Assembly (NCBI RefSeq): GCF_016918735.1
Contig: NZ_JAFFPR010000018.1
Location: 1-64,000 of the forward strand
Direction: 5' to 3'
Length of the DNA stretch: 64,000 nt
From: Leptospira abararensis
GTDB lineage: Bacteria > Spirochaetota > Leptospiria > Leptospirales > Leptospiraceae
Below the pieces are notes generated by a model. It was not told the DNA's origin, did not search any database, and saw nothing but the letters and a program-made list of their open reading frames with translations. The position numbers were made by a program, and so were the translations under genes. The stretch's first letter is position 1. Every line of letters starts with the position of its first letter. Shown here one piece after another: positions 25,641-34,340 of the stretch.

Positions 25641-25733
25641 GATTGAATTCTCTATTGACGAATCTAAGTGATCCAAAAAAATTTTGGATAGTTATCTATC
25701 TAAAATTAAGGACTCTATTTTCCAGCACCCACC

Positions 25734-26345
25734 ATGACCAACACCCACCTAATCATTCGTAAAGCAAAACCATCTGATCTTGATTCCATAGTCCCCCTCA
25801 TCTATTCATCAGGCCCGAAAGCCTGGACTTTTGTATTCCAAGAAGGGAAAAAAACTGCCTTCGATTTTTTGAATGCATCTTATGTTCGCCGGGGAAATAC
25901 AGTTTCGTATACCAACCATTTTGTGGCAGAGATAGACGGTAGGATTGTTGGCTCAATTCTCTCTTATTCGCAACCGAGTTTTTTAGCACTCACATTAGGA
26001 ACTGCCCTTCGCATCTTATCTGTCTATGGCCTTCATGCTCCGAAGGTGATGGCACGTGGTCTCAAAACAGAAACCATCATCCAACCACCAAAATCCGGAT
26101 GTTTGTATTTAGGTCATATTGCCGTTCTAGAAACAGAAAGAAACAAAGGGATCGCCAAAGAACTCATCAACTATATGATCTCTAAAGAAACCAAATACAA
26201 AACCGCTTCTTTGGATGTATCTGCAGAAAATGGACCTGCCATCGCCCTCTATCAAAAGTTAGGTTTTCAAATCAAAGAAACAAGACATCCTTTGGGTTGG
26301 GAGGGAACCATTCCTTCCCACCATTATATGGAAAAACAAATCTAG
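25734..26345 (+). CDS. GNAT-family N-acetyltransferase
   Basis: A 203-residue GNAT acetyltransferase. Motif A is visible in LGHIAVLETERNKGIAKELI (the acetyl-CoA pyrophosphate loop R/Q-x-x-G-x-A/G) and motif B in ASLDVSAENGPAIALYQKLGF. The N-terminus (IIRKAKPSDLDSIVPLI) is typical. The substrate is unknown. It is 9 nt before the PhyH-type gene; the two are bracketed by inverted copies of an intergenic repeat. Confidence 0.85.
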   Translation: MTNTHLIIRKAKPSDLDSIVPLIYSSGPKAWTFVFQEGKKTAFDFLNASYVRRGNTVSYTNHFVAEIDGRIVGSILSYSQPSFLALTLGTALRILSVYGLHAPKVMARGLKTETIIQPPKSGCLYLGHIAVLETERNKGIAKELINYMISKETKYKTASLDVSAENGPAIALYQKLGFQIKETRHPLGWEGTIPSHHYMEKQI

Positions 26346-26354
26346 TCGATTGGA

Positions 26355-27119
26355 ATGAATGAAGTGATTCCTTCAAAGGCAAAATCACAATTGAAAACAT
26401 TGGGATACTATTTGTTTCCCAATTTGATTCCTCTTGGTACAATAAAATTGCTAAAAGAAATCCTTATCCAATCGAATGAACAATGGTTACAAGAATTTCA
26501 AAATCCAAAGAATGTCAATAGTGCTTATCTTACATCCACAAAATATACAAAAGACAAAGAAGATAGGCAAAGTCTTTTTCAATTCATTGGATCTGACTTG
26601 TTGCTGGATATTTGTGATTTGATATTCGAAGATCCTTTCTACTTTCTCAATACACAAATTTTTTTTAATCCTATAGATCCAAACAAACTTCCCTATTGGC
26701 ATAGGGACATCCAATACCTTGGCATTCCAGAAGAGGAACAAAAAAAACGCATTCATAAAGACTATGTTTGGCATTTTCGTATTCCCTTAGAAAAAGATCC
26801 TGGGATTTGGTTTGTTCCCGGTTCTCACATTCGTTGGGATACAGAGAAAGAAAGGCAAGTGCGTTTGGAGTTGGAAGAAAGGAAAAATCACGAAGACATG
26901 GAAACCCAAATCCTTGTTCCACACAAACCAGGAGATCTTTTGGTGTTTTCTGCTCATCTGATTCACAAAGGGAATTATGGTTCGAACCGTTTTTCCTTTG
27001 ACATCCTATACACAAACTTTCCAGAAAAAAAACAAACCCAAGAAAAATGGAATCACTTCCCAGAAGAAAGCTTCCTGTTGCATGATCCGAAAAAGAATAC
27101 CCTCTTCCAATTAGTTTAA
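26355..27119 (+). CDS. Phytanoyl-CoA dioxygenase (PhyH) family protein
   Basis: A 254-residue Fe(II)/2-oxoglutarate oxygenase of the PhyH family. The HxD half of the iron triad is in YWHRDIQYLG and the distal His in FSAHLIHKGNYGSNR, whose Arg would hold 2-oxoglutarate. The N-terminal beta-alpha region (LKTLGYYLFPNLIP) is typical. Members hydroxylate varied substrates, so this one cannot be named. It forms a two-gene unit with the preceding acetyltransferase. Confidence 0.83.
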   Translation: MNEVIPSKAKSQLKTLGYYLFPNLIPLGTIKLLKEILIQSNEQWLQEFQNPKNVNSAYLTSTKYTKDKEDRQSLFQFIGSDLLLDICDLIFEDPFYFLNTQIFFNPIDPNKLPYWHRDIQYLGIPEEEQKKRIHKDYVWHFRIPLEKDPGIWFVPGSHIRWDTEKERQVRLELEERKNHEDMETQILVPHKPGDLLVFSAHLIHKGNYGSNRFSFDILYTNFPEKKQTQEKWNHFPEESFLLHDPKKNTLFQLV

Positions 27120-27142
27120 GATTTTGAATGAAAGGAAGTTTT

Positions 27143-27220
27143 TTCCCGCGCCAGCGACCGTAGTGGAAATCCTTTCCCGAAGGGAAAGATTGGAACGTAG
27201 GGCGCGGTCGTGTCAGAAAA
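27143..27220 (+). repeat. Intergenic palindromic repeat, copy 2
   Basis: A 78-bp element in the 180-nt gap after the PhyH gene, with the same TTCCCGCGCC start, GGAAATCCTTTCC...GGAAAGATTG core and CAGAAAA end as copy 1, but inverted relative to it. Here the outer arms also pair (CCGCGCC with GGCGCGG), so the element can form a long cruciform or RNA hairpin. Confidence 0.7.
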
Positions 27221-27299
27221 AAATCCTACTCAACTAACAATTTCGAGGCGCTCAAATTTAGTCATTGATTTCCCTTGATAACAATAAAAACCATTCTGT

Positions 27300-27797
27300 A
27301 TGAAAGATTTTTTCTTGCGAAACAATGCTTATCATATTTGGGCCACAAAACTTTTATATGAATCACTCGGAAATATTTCTGAGGAAAATTACAAAAAGGA
27401 TGTGGGTTTATTTTTTAAATCAATCCATGGAACGCTGAATCATTTGTTACTGGTGGAGAAAGTTTGGTATTCAAGGCTTGTGGGCGAAGTGTATGTGCCG
27501 GCTTCTCTCGCAGAAGAAATTGAACCTGATCGCCAAACATTAGAAATACGAATGATCCAAACCTTGGAATTGTGGAACACTTGGCTACAAGACCTCGATC
27601 ATTCGATTTGGCCCACTCTCTTTCGTTATAAGACCATGCGCGGGTTTGAAGCGGAACTTATTTTTAGCGATGTAGTCCAACATAACTTCAACCACCGCAC
27701 CCACCATAGAGGACAAATCACAGCCGCCATAACACAATTAGGTGGGAAGTCTCCCGAAATTGATTTTGTATATTACCTTCAAACAATAGGAAAATAA
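27300..27797 (+). CDS. DinB-family protein
   Basis: A 165-residue four-helix DinB/YfiT-fold protein. The expected metal-binding histidines are seen: one in GTLNHLLLVEKVW and two in NHRTHHRGQITAAI. DinB-like proteins include thiol-dependent S-transferases acting with bacillithiol or mycothiol; many have no known role. It starts an apparent run of short-gap genes extending to PaiB. Confidence 0.85.
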   Translation: MKDFFLRNNAYHIWATKLLYESLGNISEENYKKDVGLFFKSIHGTLNHLLLVEKVWYSRLVGEVYVPASLAEEIEPDRQTLEIRMIQTLELWNTWLQDLDHSIWPTLFRYKTMRGFEAELIFSDVVQHNFNHRTHHRGQITAAITQLGGKSPEIDFVYYLQTIGK

Positions 27798-27798
27798 G

Positions 27799-28206
27799 AT
27801 GTGGAATCCATCCAAAAAAACTAGAGCCATCGCAAGTAGGATTTTAATTGCCTTGTTTTCTTTTACCATGATCTTTCATATTGTTGCTCTCCTTCAAATC
27901 ATCCCCTACCAATACCTTTGGGGCGGGAGACTTAGTAGCGTAGAAGAGATGTATGTGATGGAATCAATATCCTTTGTCGTAAATGGATTTTTTCTTTGGG
28001 CATGCATTCGGTATTTACACTACATAAATAAAGGTTTGGTGCCCATCTGGATCCGACTTGTGTTTGGTTTCATTGGATTTATTTTTTTACTCAATACTAT
28101 TGGGAATCTAGTTGCCCTCACCAATTTAGAAACTTTACTGGCTACACCGGTAACAGCATTTTTATCGGTAATTTGTTTCTCATTGGTACCCAAATATGAA
28201 AATTAG
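27799..28206 (+). CDS. Small four-helix membrane protein, unknown
   Basis: A 135-residue protein with four predicted membrane segments (IASRILIALFSFTMIFHIVALL, MESISFVVNGFFLWACI, LVFGFIGFIFLLNTIGNLVAL, ATPVTAFLSVICFSLV). It begins 1 nt after the DinB stop and overlaps the following acetyltransferase by 11 nt, so it is clearly translated within this unit. No family recognised. Confidence 0.7.
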   Translation: MWNPSKKTRAIASRILIALFSFTMIFHIVALLQIIPYQYLWGGRLSSVEEMYVMESISFVVNGFFLWACIRYLHYINKGLVPIWIRLVFGFIGFIFLLNTIGNLVALTNLETLLATPVTAFLSVICFSLVPKYEN

Positions 28207-28645
28207 ACAAGCTAACTATAAAGACGTTTCCAAACTCTCCGAAATTTTTGATGCATACAGACAATTCTACGGACAAAATTCAGACATAACGGGAGCTATG
28301 CGATTCCTTCAAGACAGAACGGAACATGGACAATCCATTGTTTTTTTAGCTGAAGATCCAAACTTAGGAGATATTGCCGGATTCACACAACTTTATCCTG
28401 TATTTTCTTCTATTTCGATGCAAAGAACTTATCTCTTAAATGATCTTTTTGTAAAAAAGGAATACCGCAAACAAGGGATCGCCAAACAATTAATAGCCGA
28501 AGCCAAATTTTTTACCAAAATCAATTTTGGCAAAGGTTTAGAACTCTCCACTTCTAAACACAACAAAGAAGCTCGTGCTTTATATACAAAAGAAGGATTT
28601 GTAGAAGAAACAGAATTTTTAACTTATTTTTGGAAGTCTTTGTAA
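28196..28645 (+). CDS. GNAT-family N-acetyltransferase
   Basis: A 149-residue GNAT protein: IRQANYKDVSKLSEIFDAY at the N-terminus, YLLNDLFVKKEYRKQGIAKQLI as the acetyl-CoA-binding motif A, and LSTSKHNKEARALYTKEGF as motif B. The acceptor is unknown. It overlaps the preceding membrane protein gene and ends 23 nt before the PaiB start. Confidence 0.87.
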   Translation: MKIRQANYKDVSKLSEIFDAYRQFYGQNSDITGAMRFLQDRTEHGQSIVFLAEDPNLGDIAGFTQLYPVFSSISMQRTYLLNDLFVKKEYRKQGIAKQLIAEAKFFTKINFGKGLELSTSKHNKEARALYTKEGFVEETEFLTYFWKSL

Positions 28646-28668
28646 TTTTTTTAAAGGAGTTTGTTAGA

Positions 28669-29271
28669 GTGTACATTCCCGATCATTTTAAAATGGAAAC
28701 AGAGTTTATTTACCAATGTATTGAAGAGAATTCCTTTTCTGTATTGGTTTCTGAAAATAATGGAGAGATGATTGCCACTCATTTACCCCTACTTCTTTCC
28801 GAAGATAAACAATCGTTAATTGGTCATTTTGCAAAACCAAATCCACAAAAAGATAGCTTTGGAAAACAAGTGCTTTGTATCTTTTCTGGACCTCATTGTT
28901 ATATTTCACCGACTTGGTATGAAACAGAAAGAGCCGTTCCCACGTGGAATTTTATAGCAGTTCATGCCAAAGGGATTCTAAACATTGTGGAAGACCCAGA
29001 AAAAATTCATAAGAGTTTGCAGGCGCTTGTCAAAAAATTTGAATCCAAAGATTCAAAATATAAAATGGATCAGGTAGACACTCAATACATTGAAGGATTA
29101 AAAAAAGGAATTGTTCCTTTTGAAATCAAAATCACTCATTTAGAAGGAAAACAGAAACTAAGCCAAAACCATTCCGAGGAACGCAGAAAGCGAGTCATCA
29201 AGGAATTGGAATCAGTATCTGGCGAAAATGAAAGAGCCATTGCCAAATTAATGAAAGACAGTCTAAACTAA
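28669..29271 (+). CDS. PaiB-family FMN-binding protein
   Basis: About 200 residues, matching the PaiB/FMN-binding negative regulator family: a VYIPDHFK start, MIATHLPLLLS, GHFAKPNPQ, IFSGPHCYISPTWY and VPTWNFIAVHAKG. I use the GTG at 28669, which has AAAGGAG 9 nt upstream and gives the family's usual N-terminus; an ATG at 28630 would overlap the acetyltransferase. Members have a split-barrel flavin fold; in Bacillus PaiB affects sporulation and protease genes. A GNAT gene next to it echoes the paiA-paiB pair of Bacillus. Confidence 0.85.
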   Translation: MYIPDHFKMETEFIYQCIEENSFSVLVSENNGEMIATHLPLLLSEDKQSLIGHFAKPNPQKDSFGKQVLCIFSGPHCYISPTWYETERAVPTWNFIAVHAKGILNIVEDPEKIHKSLQALVKKFESKDSKYKMDQVDTQYIEGLKKGIVPFEIKITHLEGKQKLSQNHSEERRKRVIKELESVSGENERAIAKLMKDSLN

Positions 29272-29327
29272 GTATAAGAAAGTTCAAAATTCAATACTTT
29301 ACCTTTGGATATAAAATGAGGAAATCC

Positions 29328-30506
29328 ATGAATCTATACTGGGACCTATTCAAAACTTTTTTGATTTTAGGATGTACTTCCTTTGGAGGCCCAATCGCTC
29401 ATCTGGGTTATTTCCAACATGAGTTTGTAGAAAAGAAAAAGTGGATCACTTCTTCCGCCTACGCAGACTTAGTTGCTCTTTCGCAGTTTTTACCCGGCCC
29501 TGCTAGTAGCCAAGTCGGAATTGCGATTGGCCAGATTCGTGGTGGAATCTCAGGTGGTATCCTTGCTTGGTTTGCTTTCACACTTCCATCAGCTGTAATC
29601 ATGATTCTTTTTGGGCTCGGTGTTGGTTTGTATCCCGAATTTTGGAATCAAGGTGTTTTACATGGATTCAAAATTGCGGCTGTGGTAGTTGTCGCTCATG
29701 CAGTTTGGTCTATGGGTGTAAAACTTTGTCCTGATAAAGAAAGGATTAGTTTGGCCTTACTTGCATTGGTTTTATCTGTTGCCATTGGTGGTACATTCGG
29801 TCAGCTTCTTCCTATTTTGTTAGGTGGAGTTTTTGGTTTTTTCTTTTTAAAAAAAGAAGCAGGTCTTCCCCACTCCCCTTCTGGATTTAAAATTTCTCAT
29901 CTCTACTCTTACACACTGCTTACCATTTTTTTTCTAATCCTATTTTTTCTTCCCTTTCTCGCGAACTTTTTACAAAATCAGTCCTTACGAATCTTTGATA
30001 GTTTCTTTCGTGTAGGTTCTTTAGTGTTTGGTGGAGGACATGTTGTACTGCCGCTACTCAAAGAAGAGGTAGTCACAACTGGTTTGGTATCGAACCAAAT
30101 GTTTATGGTGGGTTATGGTGCCGCCCAAGCCATCCCTGGGCCACTGTTTACTTTTACTGCTTATCTTGGAACGGTATCTCAATTGGCACCAAAGGGAATC
30201 TGGGGAGGGATATTTTGTTTGGTTGCCGCTTTTTTACCAGCATATTTACTCATCATCGGAGTACTTCCTATTTGGGAAAGGTTTCGAAAGGAAACCTGGT
30301 TAAAACAATCCATGGCAGGTATCAATGCTGTGGTTGTTGGTTTACTCATCGCAGCATTGTATTCTCCTGTTTGGACAGAAGCCATCTTCAATCGGTATGA
30401 TTTTGTTGTATTTGCAATAGGGTTTGTTTTACTAATGTTCTGGAAACTTCCATCCTGGGTCATTGTAGGTCTTTGTGCCCTGTTTGGTTTTTGTTTGAAT
30501 TTCTAA
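29328..30506 (+). CDS. chrA: ChrA-type chromate transporter
   Basis: The 392-residue protein has two homologous halves of the CHR superfamily. The N-half carries LGCTSFGGPIAHLG, FLPGPASSQVGIAIG and LAWFAFTLPSA; the C-half has RVGSLVFGGGHVVLPLL and AQAIPGPLFTFTAYLG. Long-chain CHR proteins export chromate or related oxyanions by a proton-coupled route. I start at the ATG at 29328 with AGGA ahead of it; an ATG at 29316 would add four residues. No chromate reductase or regulator lies next to it. Confidence 0.9.
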   Translation: MNLYWDLFKTFLILGCTSFGGPIAHLGYFQHEFVEKKKWITSSAYADLVALSQFLPGPASSQVGIAIGQIRGGISGGILAWFAFTLPSAVIMILFGLGVGLYPEFWNQGVLHGFKIAAVVVVAHAVWSMGVKLCPDKERISLALLALVLSVAIGGTFGQLLPILLGGVFGFFFLKKEAGLPHSPSGFKISHLYSYTLLTIFFLILFFLPFLANFLQNQSLRIFDSFFRVGSLVFGGGHVVLPLLKEEVVTTGLVSNQMFMVGYGAAQAIPGPLFTFTAYLGTVSQLAPKGIWGGIFCLVAAFLPAYLLIIGVLPIWERFRKETWLKQSMAGINAVVVGLLIAALYSPVWTEAIFNRYDFVVFAIGFVLLMFWKLPSWVIVGLCALFGFCLNF

Positions 30507-30527
30507 TTTAGGAAAAAAAAATCTCCC

Positions 30528-32090
30528 GTGAAACTAGAATTAAATGTCAGAGTGACTCCAGAGATTGCATCCAACCCGGAACATCTCTTACAATTTATTT
30601 CTAAACAAAATAAAATTCCCAAAACATCCATCAAACATATTGAATGCACATCACGTTCCATTGATGCAAGGCAAAGAAATGTTGTCTTCCAACTGCGATT
30701 GGATGTGTATGTAAACGAAGATTTCATTCCTTTGGAATATACAATCCCTAGCTTTCCCAATGTAAGTTTAGAAGAGCCTGTGCTTATCATTGGAGCGGGT
30801 CCTGCAGGATTATTCGCCGCCTTACGGGTATTAGAATTGGGGAAAAAACCGATCATCCTAGAACGAGGAAAAAATGTCAAAGATCGTATAGAAGACCTTC
30901 GAGGAATCAATGTCCATCATATCGTAAACGAAGATTCGAATTATTGTTTTGGCGAAGGGGGGGCCGGTACATATTCTGATGGAAAACTTTATACTAGATC
31001 CAAAAAAAGAGGCAATATCCGCAAGGTCTTGGAATATCTTGTAAGTTTTGGAGCCACCAAACAGATACTAGTAGATGCACATCCTCATATCGGTACAAAC
31101 AAACTCCCGCGGATCATTCAAAATATTAGAGAATGTATTCTTTCTTCTGGTGGAGAGATTTATTTCCAAACACGGATCACTGATTTAATTCTATCCGGAA
31201 ATTCGATCACGGGAGTAAAATCTCTCACTGGAGACAAGTGGATGGCAAAAAATGTAATTATTGCCACAGGCCACTCTGGACGTGAGATGTTTGAACTTCT
31301 CTACGAAAAGGGAATTGAAATCCAAACCAAACCTCTCGCCATCGGTGTTCGAGTCGAACATCCACAAAGTTTGATCGATTCCATCCAATACCATTGTGAT
31401 GTCAAAAATCCATTATTACCCGCCTCGGAATATTCACTGGTCAAACAAATCAATGGTCGGGGGGTGTATAGTTTTTGTATGTGTCCCGGTGGAGTGATTG
31501 CACCTTGCGCCACCAAACAAGGAGAAGTTGTCACCAATGGTTGGTCAAGTGCAGAACGATCTCGTCCAACGGCAAACTCCGGAATTGTCGTAGAACTTCG
31601 ATTTGACGATTTCAAACCATTTGAATCCTTTGGTGTTTTTTCTGCTCTTAAATACCAATCGGTAATTGAACAGAAAGCCTTCCAGATTAATGGGGGAACT
31701 CAGAAAGCCCCAGCCCAAAGGATGGTTGATTTTACAAAAGATAGAATATCCACTGATCTACCTAAAACTTCGTACACACCAGGTCTTGTCTCAGTATCAC
31801 TTTCTGATTTACTCCCTCCGCTTATCTCTGACTCACTGAAAAAAGGATTTCAAGAATTTGAGTCCTCCATGAAAGGATACTTCACAAACGAAGCTATCAT
31901 CCATGCACCGGAAACACGGACTTCATCTCCCATCCAAGTTCCGAGAGATCCAGAAACTTTGGAACATATACGAATCAAAGGATTGTTTCCTTGTGGGGAA
32001 GGAGCGGGTTATGCGGGAGGGATTGTCTCTGCAGCCATTGATGGAATGAAATGTGCAGAAGCGGCACTCATTGGTAGTTTTACAAAGTAA
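30528..32090 (+). CDS. FAD-dependent oxidoreductase of the YgbK/HI0933-like 'FAD-dependent dehydrogenase' type
   Basis: A 520-residue flavoprotein, starting at a GTG behind AGGA. After about 85 residues of an N-terminal domain comes a dinucleotide-binding fold (LIIGAGPAGLFAALRVLELG ... ILERG), then FGEGGAGTYSDGKLYTR, a second FAD segment (KNVIIATGHSGREMF), and a C-terminal GLFPCGEGAGYAGGI motif with AAIDGMKCA. This is the conserved family of uncharacterised FAD-dependent dehydrogenases. Four cysteines around FCMCPGGVIAPCA are conserved-looking. The substrate is unknown. Two nt separate it from the DUF2079 gene. Confidence 0.85.
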   Translation: MKLELNVRVTPEIASNPEHLLQFISKQNKIPKTSIKHIECTSRSIDARQRNVVFQLRLDVYVNEDFIPLEYTIPSFPNVSLEEPVLIIGAGPAGLFAALRVLELGKKPIILERGKNVKDRIEDLRGINVHHIVNEDSNYCFGEGGAGTYSDGKLYTRSKKRGNIRKVLEYLVSFGATKQILVDAHPHIGTNKLPRIIQNIRECILSSGGEIYFQTRITDLILSGNSITGVKSLTGDKWMAKNVIIATGHSGREMFELLYEKGIEIQTKPLAIGVRVEHPQSLIDSIQYHCDVKNPLLPASEYSLVKQINGRGVYSFCMCPGGVIAPCATKQGEVVTNGWSSAERSRPTANSGIVVELRFDDFKPFESFGVFSALKYQSVIEQKAFQINGGTQKAPAQRMVDFTKDRISTDLPKTSYTPGLVSVSLSDLLPPLISDSLKKGFQEFESSMKGYFTNEAIIHAPETRTSSPIQVPRDPETLEHIRIKGLFPCGEGAGYAGGIVSAAIDGMKCAEAALIGSFTK

Positions 32091-32092
32091 AA

Positions 32093-33391
32093 ATGAAACG
32101 TATCTGGTATCACTTGCCATCCTTTGTTTTATGGATGGTAGTATTTTATTTTTTATCAGAAAGATCGATCTTTCGGTACCAACATATGGGTGCAGGAGTC
32201 GATATTGGGCTCTTTGAAAATCTTTTTTATAATTTAGTCCATAATGCAAAAGCAGTCACTTCCATTGGGATTGATGGCAATCCCCACCATTACTTTACAG
32301 ACCATATCAATTGGTATATTTACCCCTTATCTATGTTATATGGTCAATTTCCCTTTGTGGAAACCTTACTAATTTTTCAAGCTCTTGTTTTAAGTTTTCC
32401 TATCCTAATCTTACCCATTTTCAAAAAGGAAACTTTTTACCAGTGGGTTTATCCGTTTTTATATTCTCTGTTTTTACCGATCTACTGGATTCAAATCTTT
32501 GATTTTCACCCCGAAGTTGTTTGGATTCCTTTGTTTTTTTTATTCTATTACTTTTGGAAACAAAAATCTCCCTTTTGGATTCTTTTCTTTATATTCAGTT
32601 TGTTGGCCAAAGAAGAATGTGCTTTGGTTTGGATTGTTTTTTCTTTGGTCGAAGGAAAATCAAGACCGAAGGAAAGTCTTTGGATGGGCGTTGTATCGTT
32701 TATTTATTTTTTCTTTTGTATTTTTCTACTTACCGAACTGAGAGATCCGACTCTCGACAGTCAAATGCCGGCACACTGGGAACGGTATAAAGATCCGATC
32801 ACCGCTTTACAAAACTTACATTTGTTTCCCTATCTACTTTTATTTCTAAACTTGCCGTTTCTTTTGATTCAATTTAAGAATAAAATAATATTATGTTTAG
32901 TCCCTTACTTTCTATATTCCCTTCTTTCTTCTTATGAAGTGAACAAAACGCCCTTCACTCACCATAGTTTTATTGCTATTCCCATCATCGTTCTTAGTTT
33001 TATAGAGGTTTTCGATCAGTTTTCGCATAAATACAAACTTATATTTGGTGGGACCACCTTACTCGCATCAATAGTTTTATTCTTTTGTTTTGGTCCGTTT
33101 TCCAAATCTTATTCTTATAAAAAAGAATATATGAACCCCGGTGTTTCGACAAAGGATGTGGCCACCCTTCGTACTTTGTTTCCTGGTAAATCAGTAGTTT
33201 CGAATGTACCGCAATATCTATCCAACCGCAGTGAAGTTCAGTTACTTTTGCCAAATAGAAATGATTCTGCCGATTATTTCGTTTTTTATCAATTTAACAC
33301 CCACTTACCAATCTCTGGTATTCACGCTGGATACCAGTGGGAGCGAAATATAGAAAACTACATACAAATCTATAAACGTAAGGAAAATTGA
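32093..33391 (+). CDS. DUF2079-family membrane protein
   Basis: A 432-residue membrane protein with roughly nine helices and the DUF2079 pattern: YQHMGAGVDIGLFENLFYN, DHINWYIYPLSMLY, IFDFHPEVVWIPLFF and KEECALVWIVF. The family is distantly like GT-C glycosyltransferases, with acidic and His residues in periplasmic loops, but no activity is known. Translated closely after the FAD protein gene. Confidence 0.8.
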   Translation: MKRIWYHLPSFVLWMVVFYFLSERSIFRYQHMGAGVDIGLFENLFYNLVHNAKAVTSIGIDGNPHHYFTDHINWYIYPLSMLYGQFPFVETLLIFQALVLSFPILILPIFKKETFYQWVYPFLYSLFLPIYWIQIFDFHPEVVWIPLFFLFYYFWKQKSPFWILFFIFSLLAKEECALVWIVFSLVEGKSRPKESLWMGVVSFIYFFFCIFLLTELRDPTLDSQMPAHWERYKDPITALQNLHLFPYLLLFLNLPFLLIQFKNKIILCLVPYFLYSLLSSYEVNKTPFTHHSFIAIPIIVLSFIEVFDQFSHKYKLIFGGTTLLASIVLFFCFGPFSKSYSYKKEYMNPGVSTKDVATLRTLFPGKSVVSNVPQYLSNRSEVQLLLPNRNDSADYFVFYQFNTHLPISGIHAGYQWERNIENYIQIYKRKEN

Positions 33392-33432
33392 TTGATTCCT
33401 TTCTGAAACCTCTTATGCTGAATATCTGAAAA

Positions 33433-34008
33433 ATGAGATCCTTTACCTTTTGCATTTTATTCTTTTTTCTCATTCATTGTTCTGTTGATTTGCGCCAGGT
33501 GCCACCACCCTCGCCCAATGGAAATTTGAATCGATCACAATCTAACCTTCCTTTAGTGATTGGAAAATTTGAAATCCTTTCTGCAGATCGTGGAGTGTAT
33601 ACTGACGCTTGGCGAATGGCGTTTAAGGGCCACCTAATCTCATCCGGTTTATTTGCAAGTGTTGTCACCGAATTAGAATCCAAAACATCATCCGATTTTT
33701 ACACCATTGATGTGGAAATGAAAACGCAGTATACTGACAAATACAATTGGTGGTATACCTTTCCCGCAGTTTATCCCTTTACAGGAATTTGGCCCATTCA
33801 ATATAGAATAGCAGAATACAATGTTGAATTTAAATACAAATTATTTAAAAACAAAGTGATTATAAAAGAAGAGATTATTACCAAAACTGGAAATACAAAC
33901 GAATTCTTATATGGATTTTATAAAGTCCGTAACTTCCATCGAATGATTGAAGAAACAAACTTAGAAGCTGTTACCACATGTATCAAAAATTTATCCGATT
34001 CATTATAA
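33433..34008 (+). CDS. Lipoprotein, unknown
   Basis: A 191-residue protein with signal peptide MRSFTFCILFFFLIHCSVDL, lipobox LIHC (Cys16). The rest is a compact alpha/beta domain containing WWYTFPAVYPFTGIWPIQYR, a hydrophobic loop that could contact membrane lipids. I recognise no family. Its 3' end overlaps the next lipoprotein gene by 31 nt. Confidence 0.7.
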   Translation: MRSFTFCILFFFLIHCSVDLRQVPPPSPNGNLNRSQSNLPLVIGKFEILSADRGVYTDAWRMAFKGHLISSGLFASVVTELESKTSSDFYTIDVEMKTQYTDKYNWWYTFPAVYPFTGIWPIQYRIAEYNVEFKYKLFKNKVIIKEEIITKTGNTNEFLYGFYKVRNFHRMIEETNLEAVTTCIKNLSDSL

Positions 34009-34340
34009 TTGTAAATCTCTTTAGCTTTGTTGGATGTGTCAGTATTCCCTTCCAACCAGCAAACCATACAGATGATTGTTTAGCCTATTACTACCAAACC
34101 AAACGCCAGGTCACTGAGGTTTTTGATGAAAATGTACTAACGCTGGGACTTGTTGTGACCCTTTCCCTTCTCAATTCCGTCTTCTCACCCATTTTTCTTT
34201 TACCAATCCTTACCACTCCATACATTCATTACAAAAATAAAGTAAAATCGGACGAAATTTTAAGCCACTGGAGAAAAGATAGGTGTGGAATTATAGAAAT
34301 CAATCCAGAAGAAAACACAATTCGCCCTACAGATCTTTAA
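33978..34340 (+). CDS. Small lipoprotein, unknown
   Basis: A 120-residue protein beginning MYQKFIRFIIIVNLFSFVGC, a lipoprotein signal (Cys20). It contains one internal hydrophobic stretch (LGLVVTLSLLNSVFSPIFLLPIL) and ends in a polar tail. It overlaps the preceding lipoprotein by 31 nt, suggesting coupled translation and joint function. The stop overlaps the convergent TolC stop through a shared TTAA. Confidence 0.65.
   Translation: MYQKFIRFIIIVNLFSFVGCVSIPFQPANHTDDCLAYYYQTKRQVTEVFDENVLTLGLVVTLSLLNSVFSPIFLLPILTTPYIHYKNKVKSDEILSHWRKDRCGIIEINPEENTIRPTDL

Noticed and set aside
25560..27220. Composite transposon with a transposase
   Set aside because: The inverted repeats flank two metabolic genes, but no transposase frame or target duplication is visible, so I report them only as repeats.
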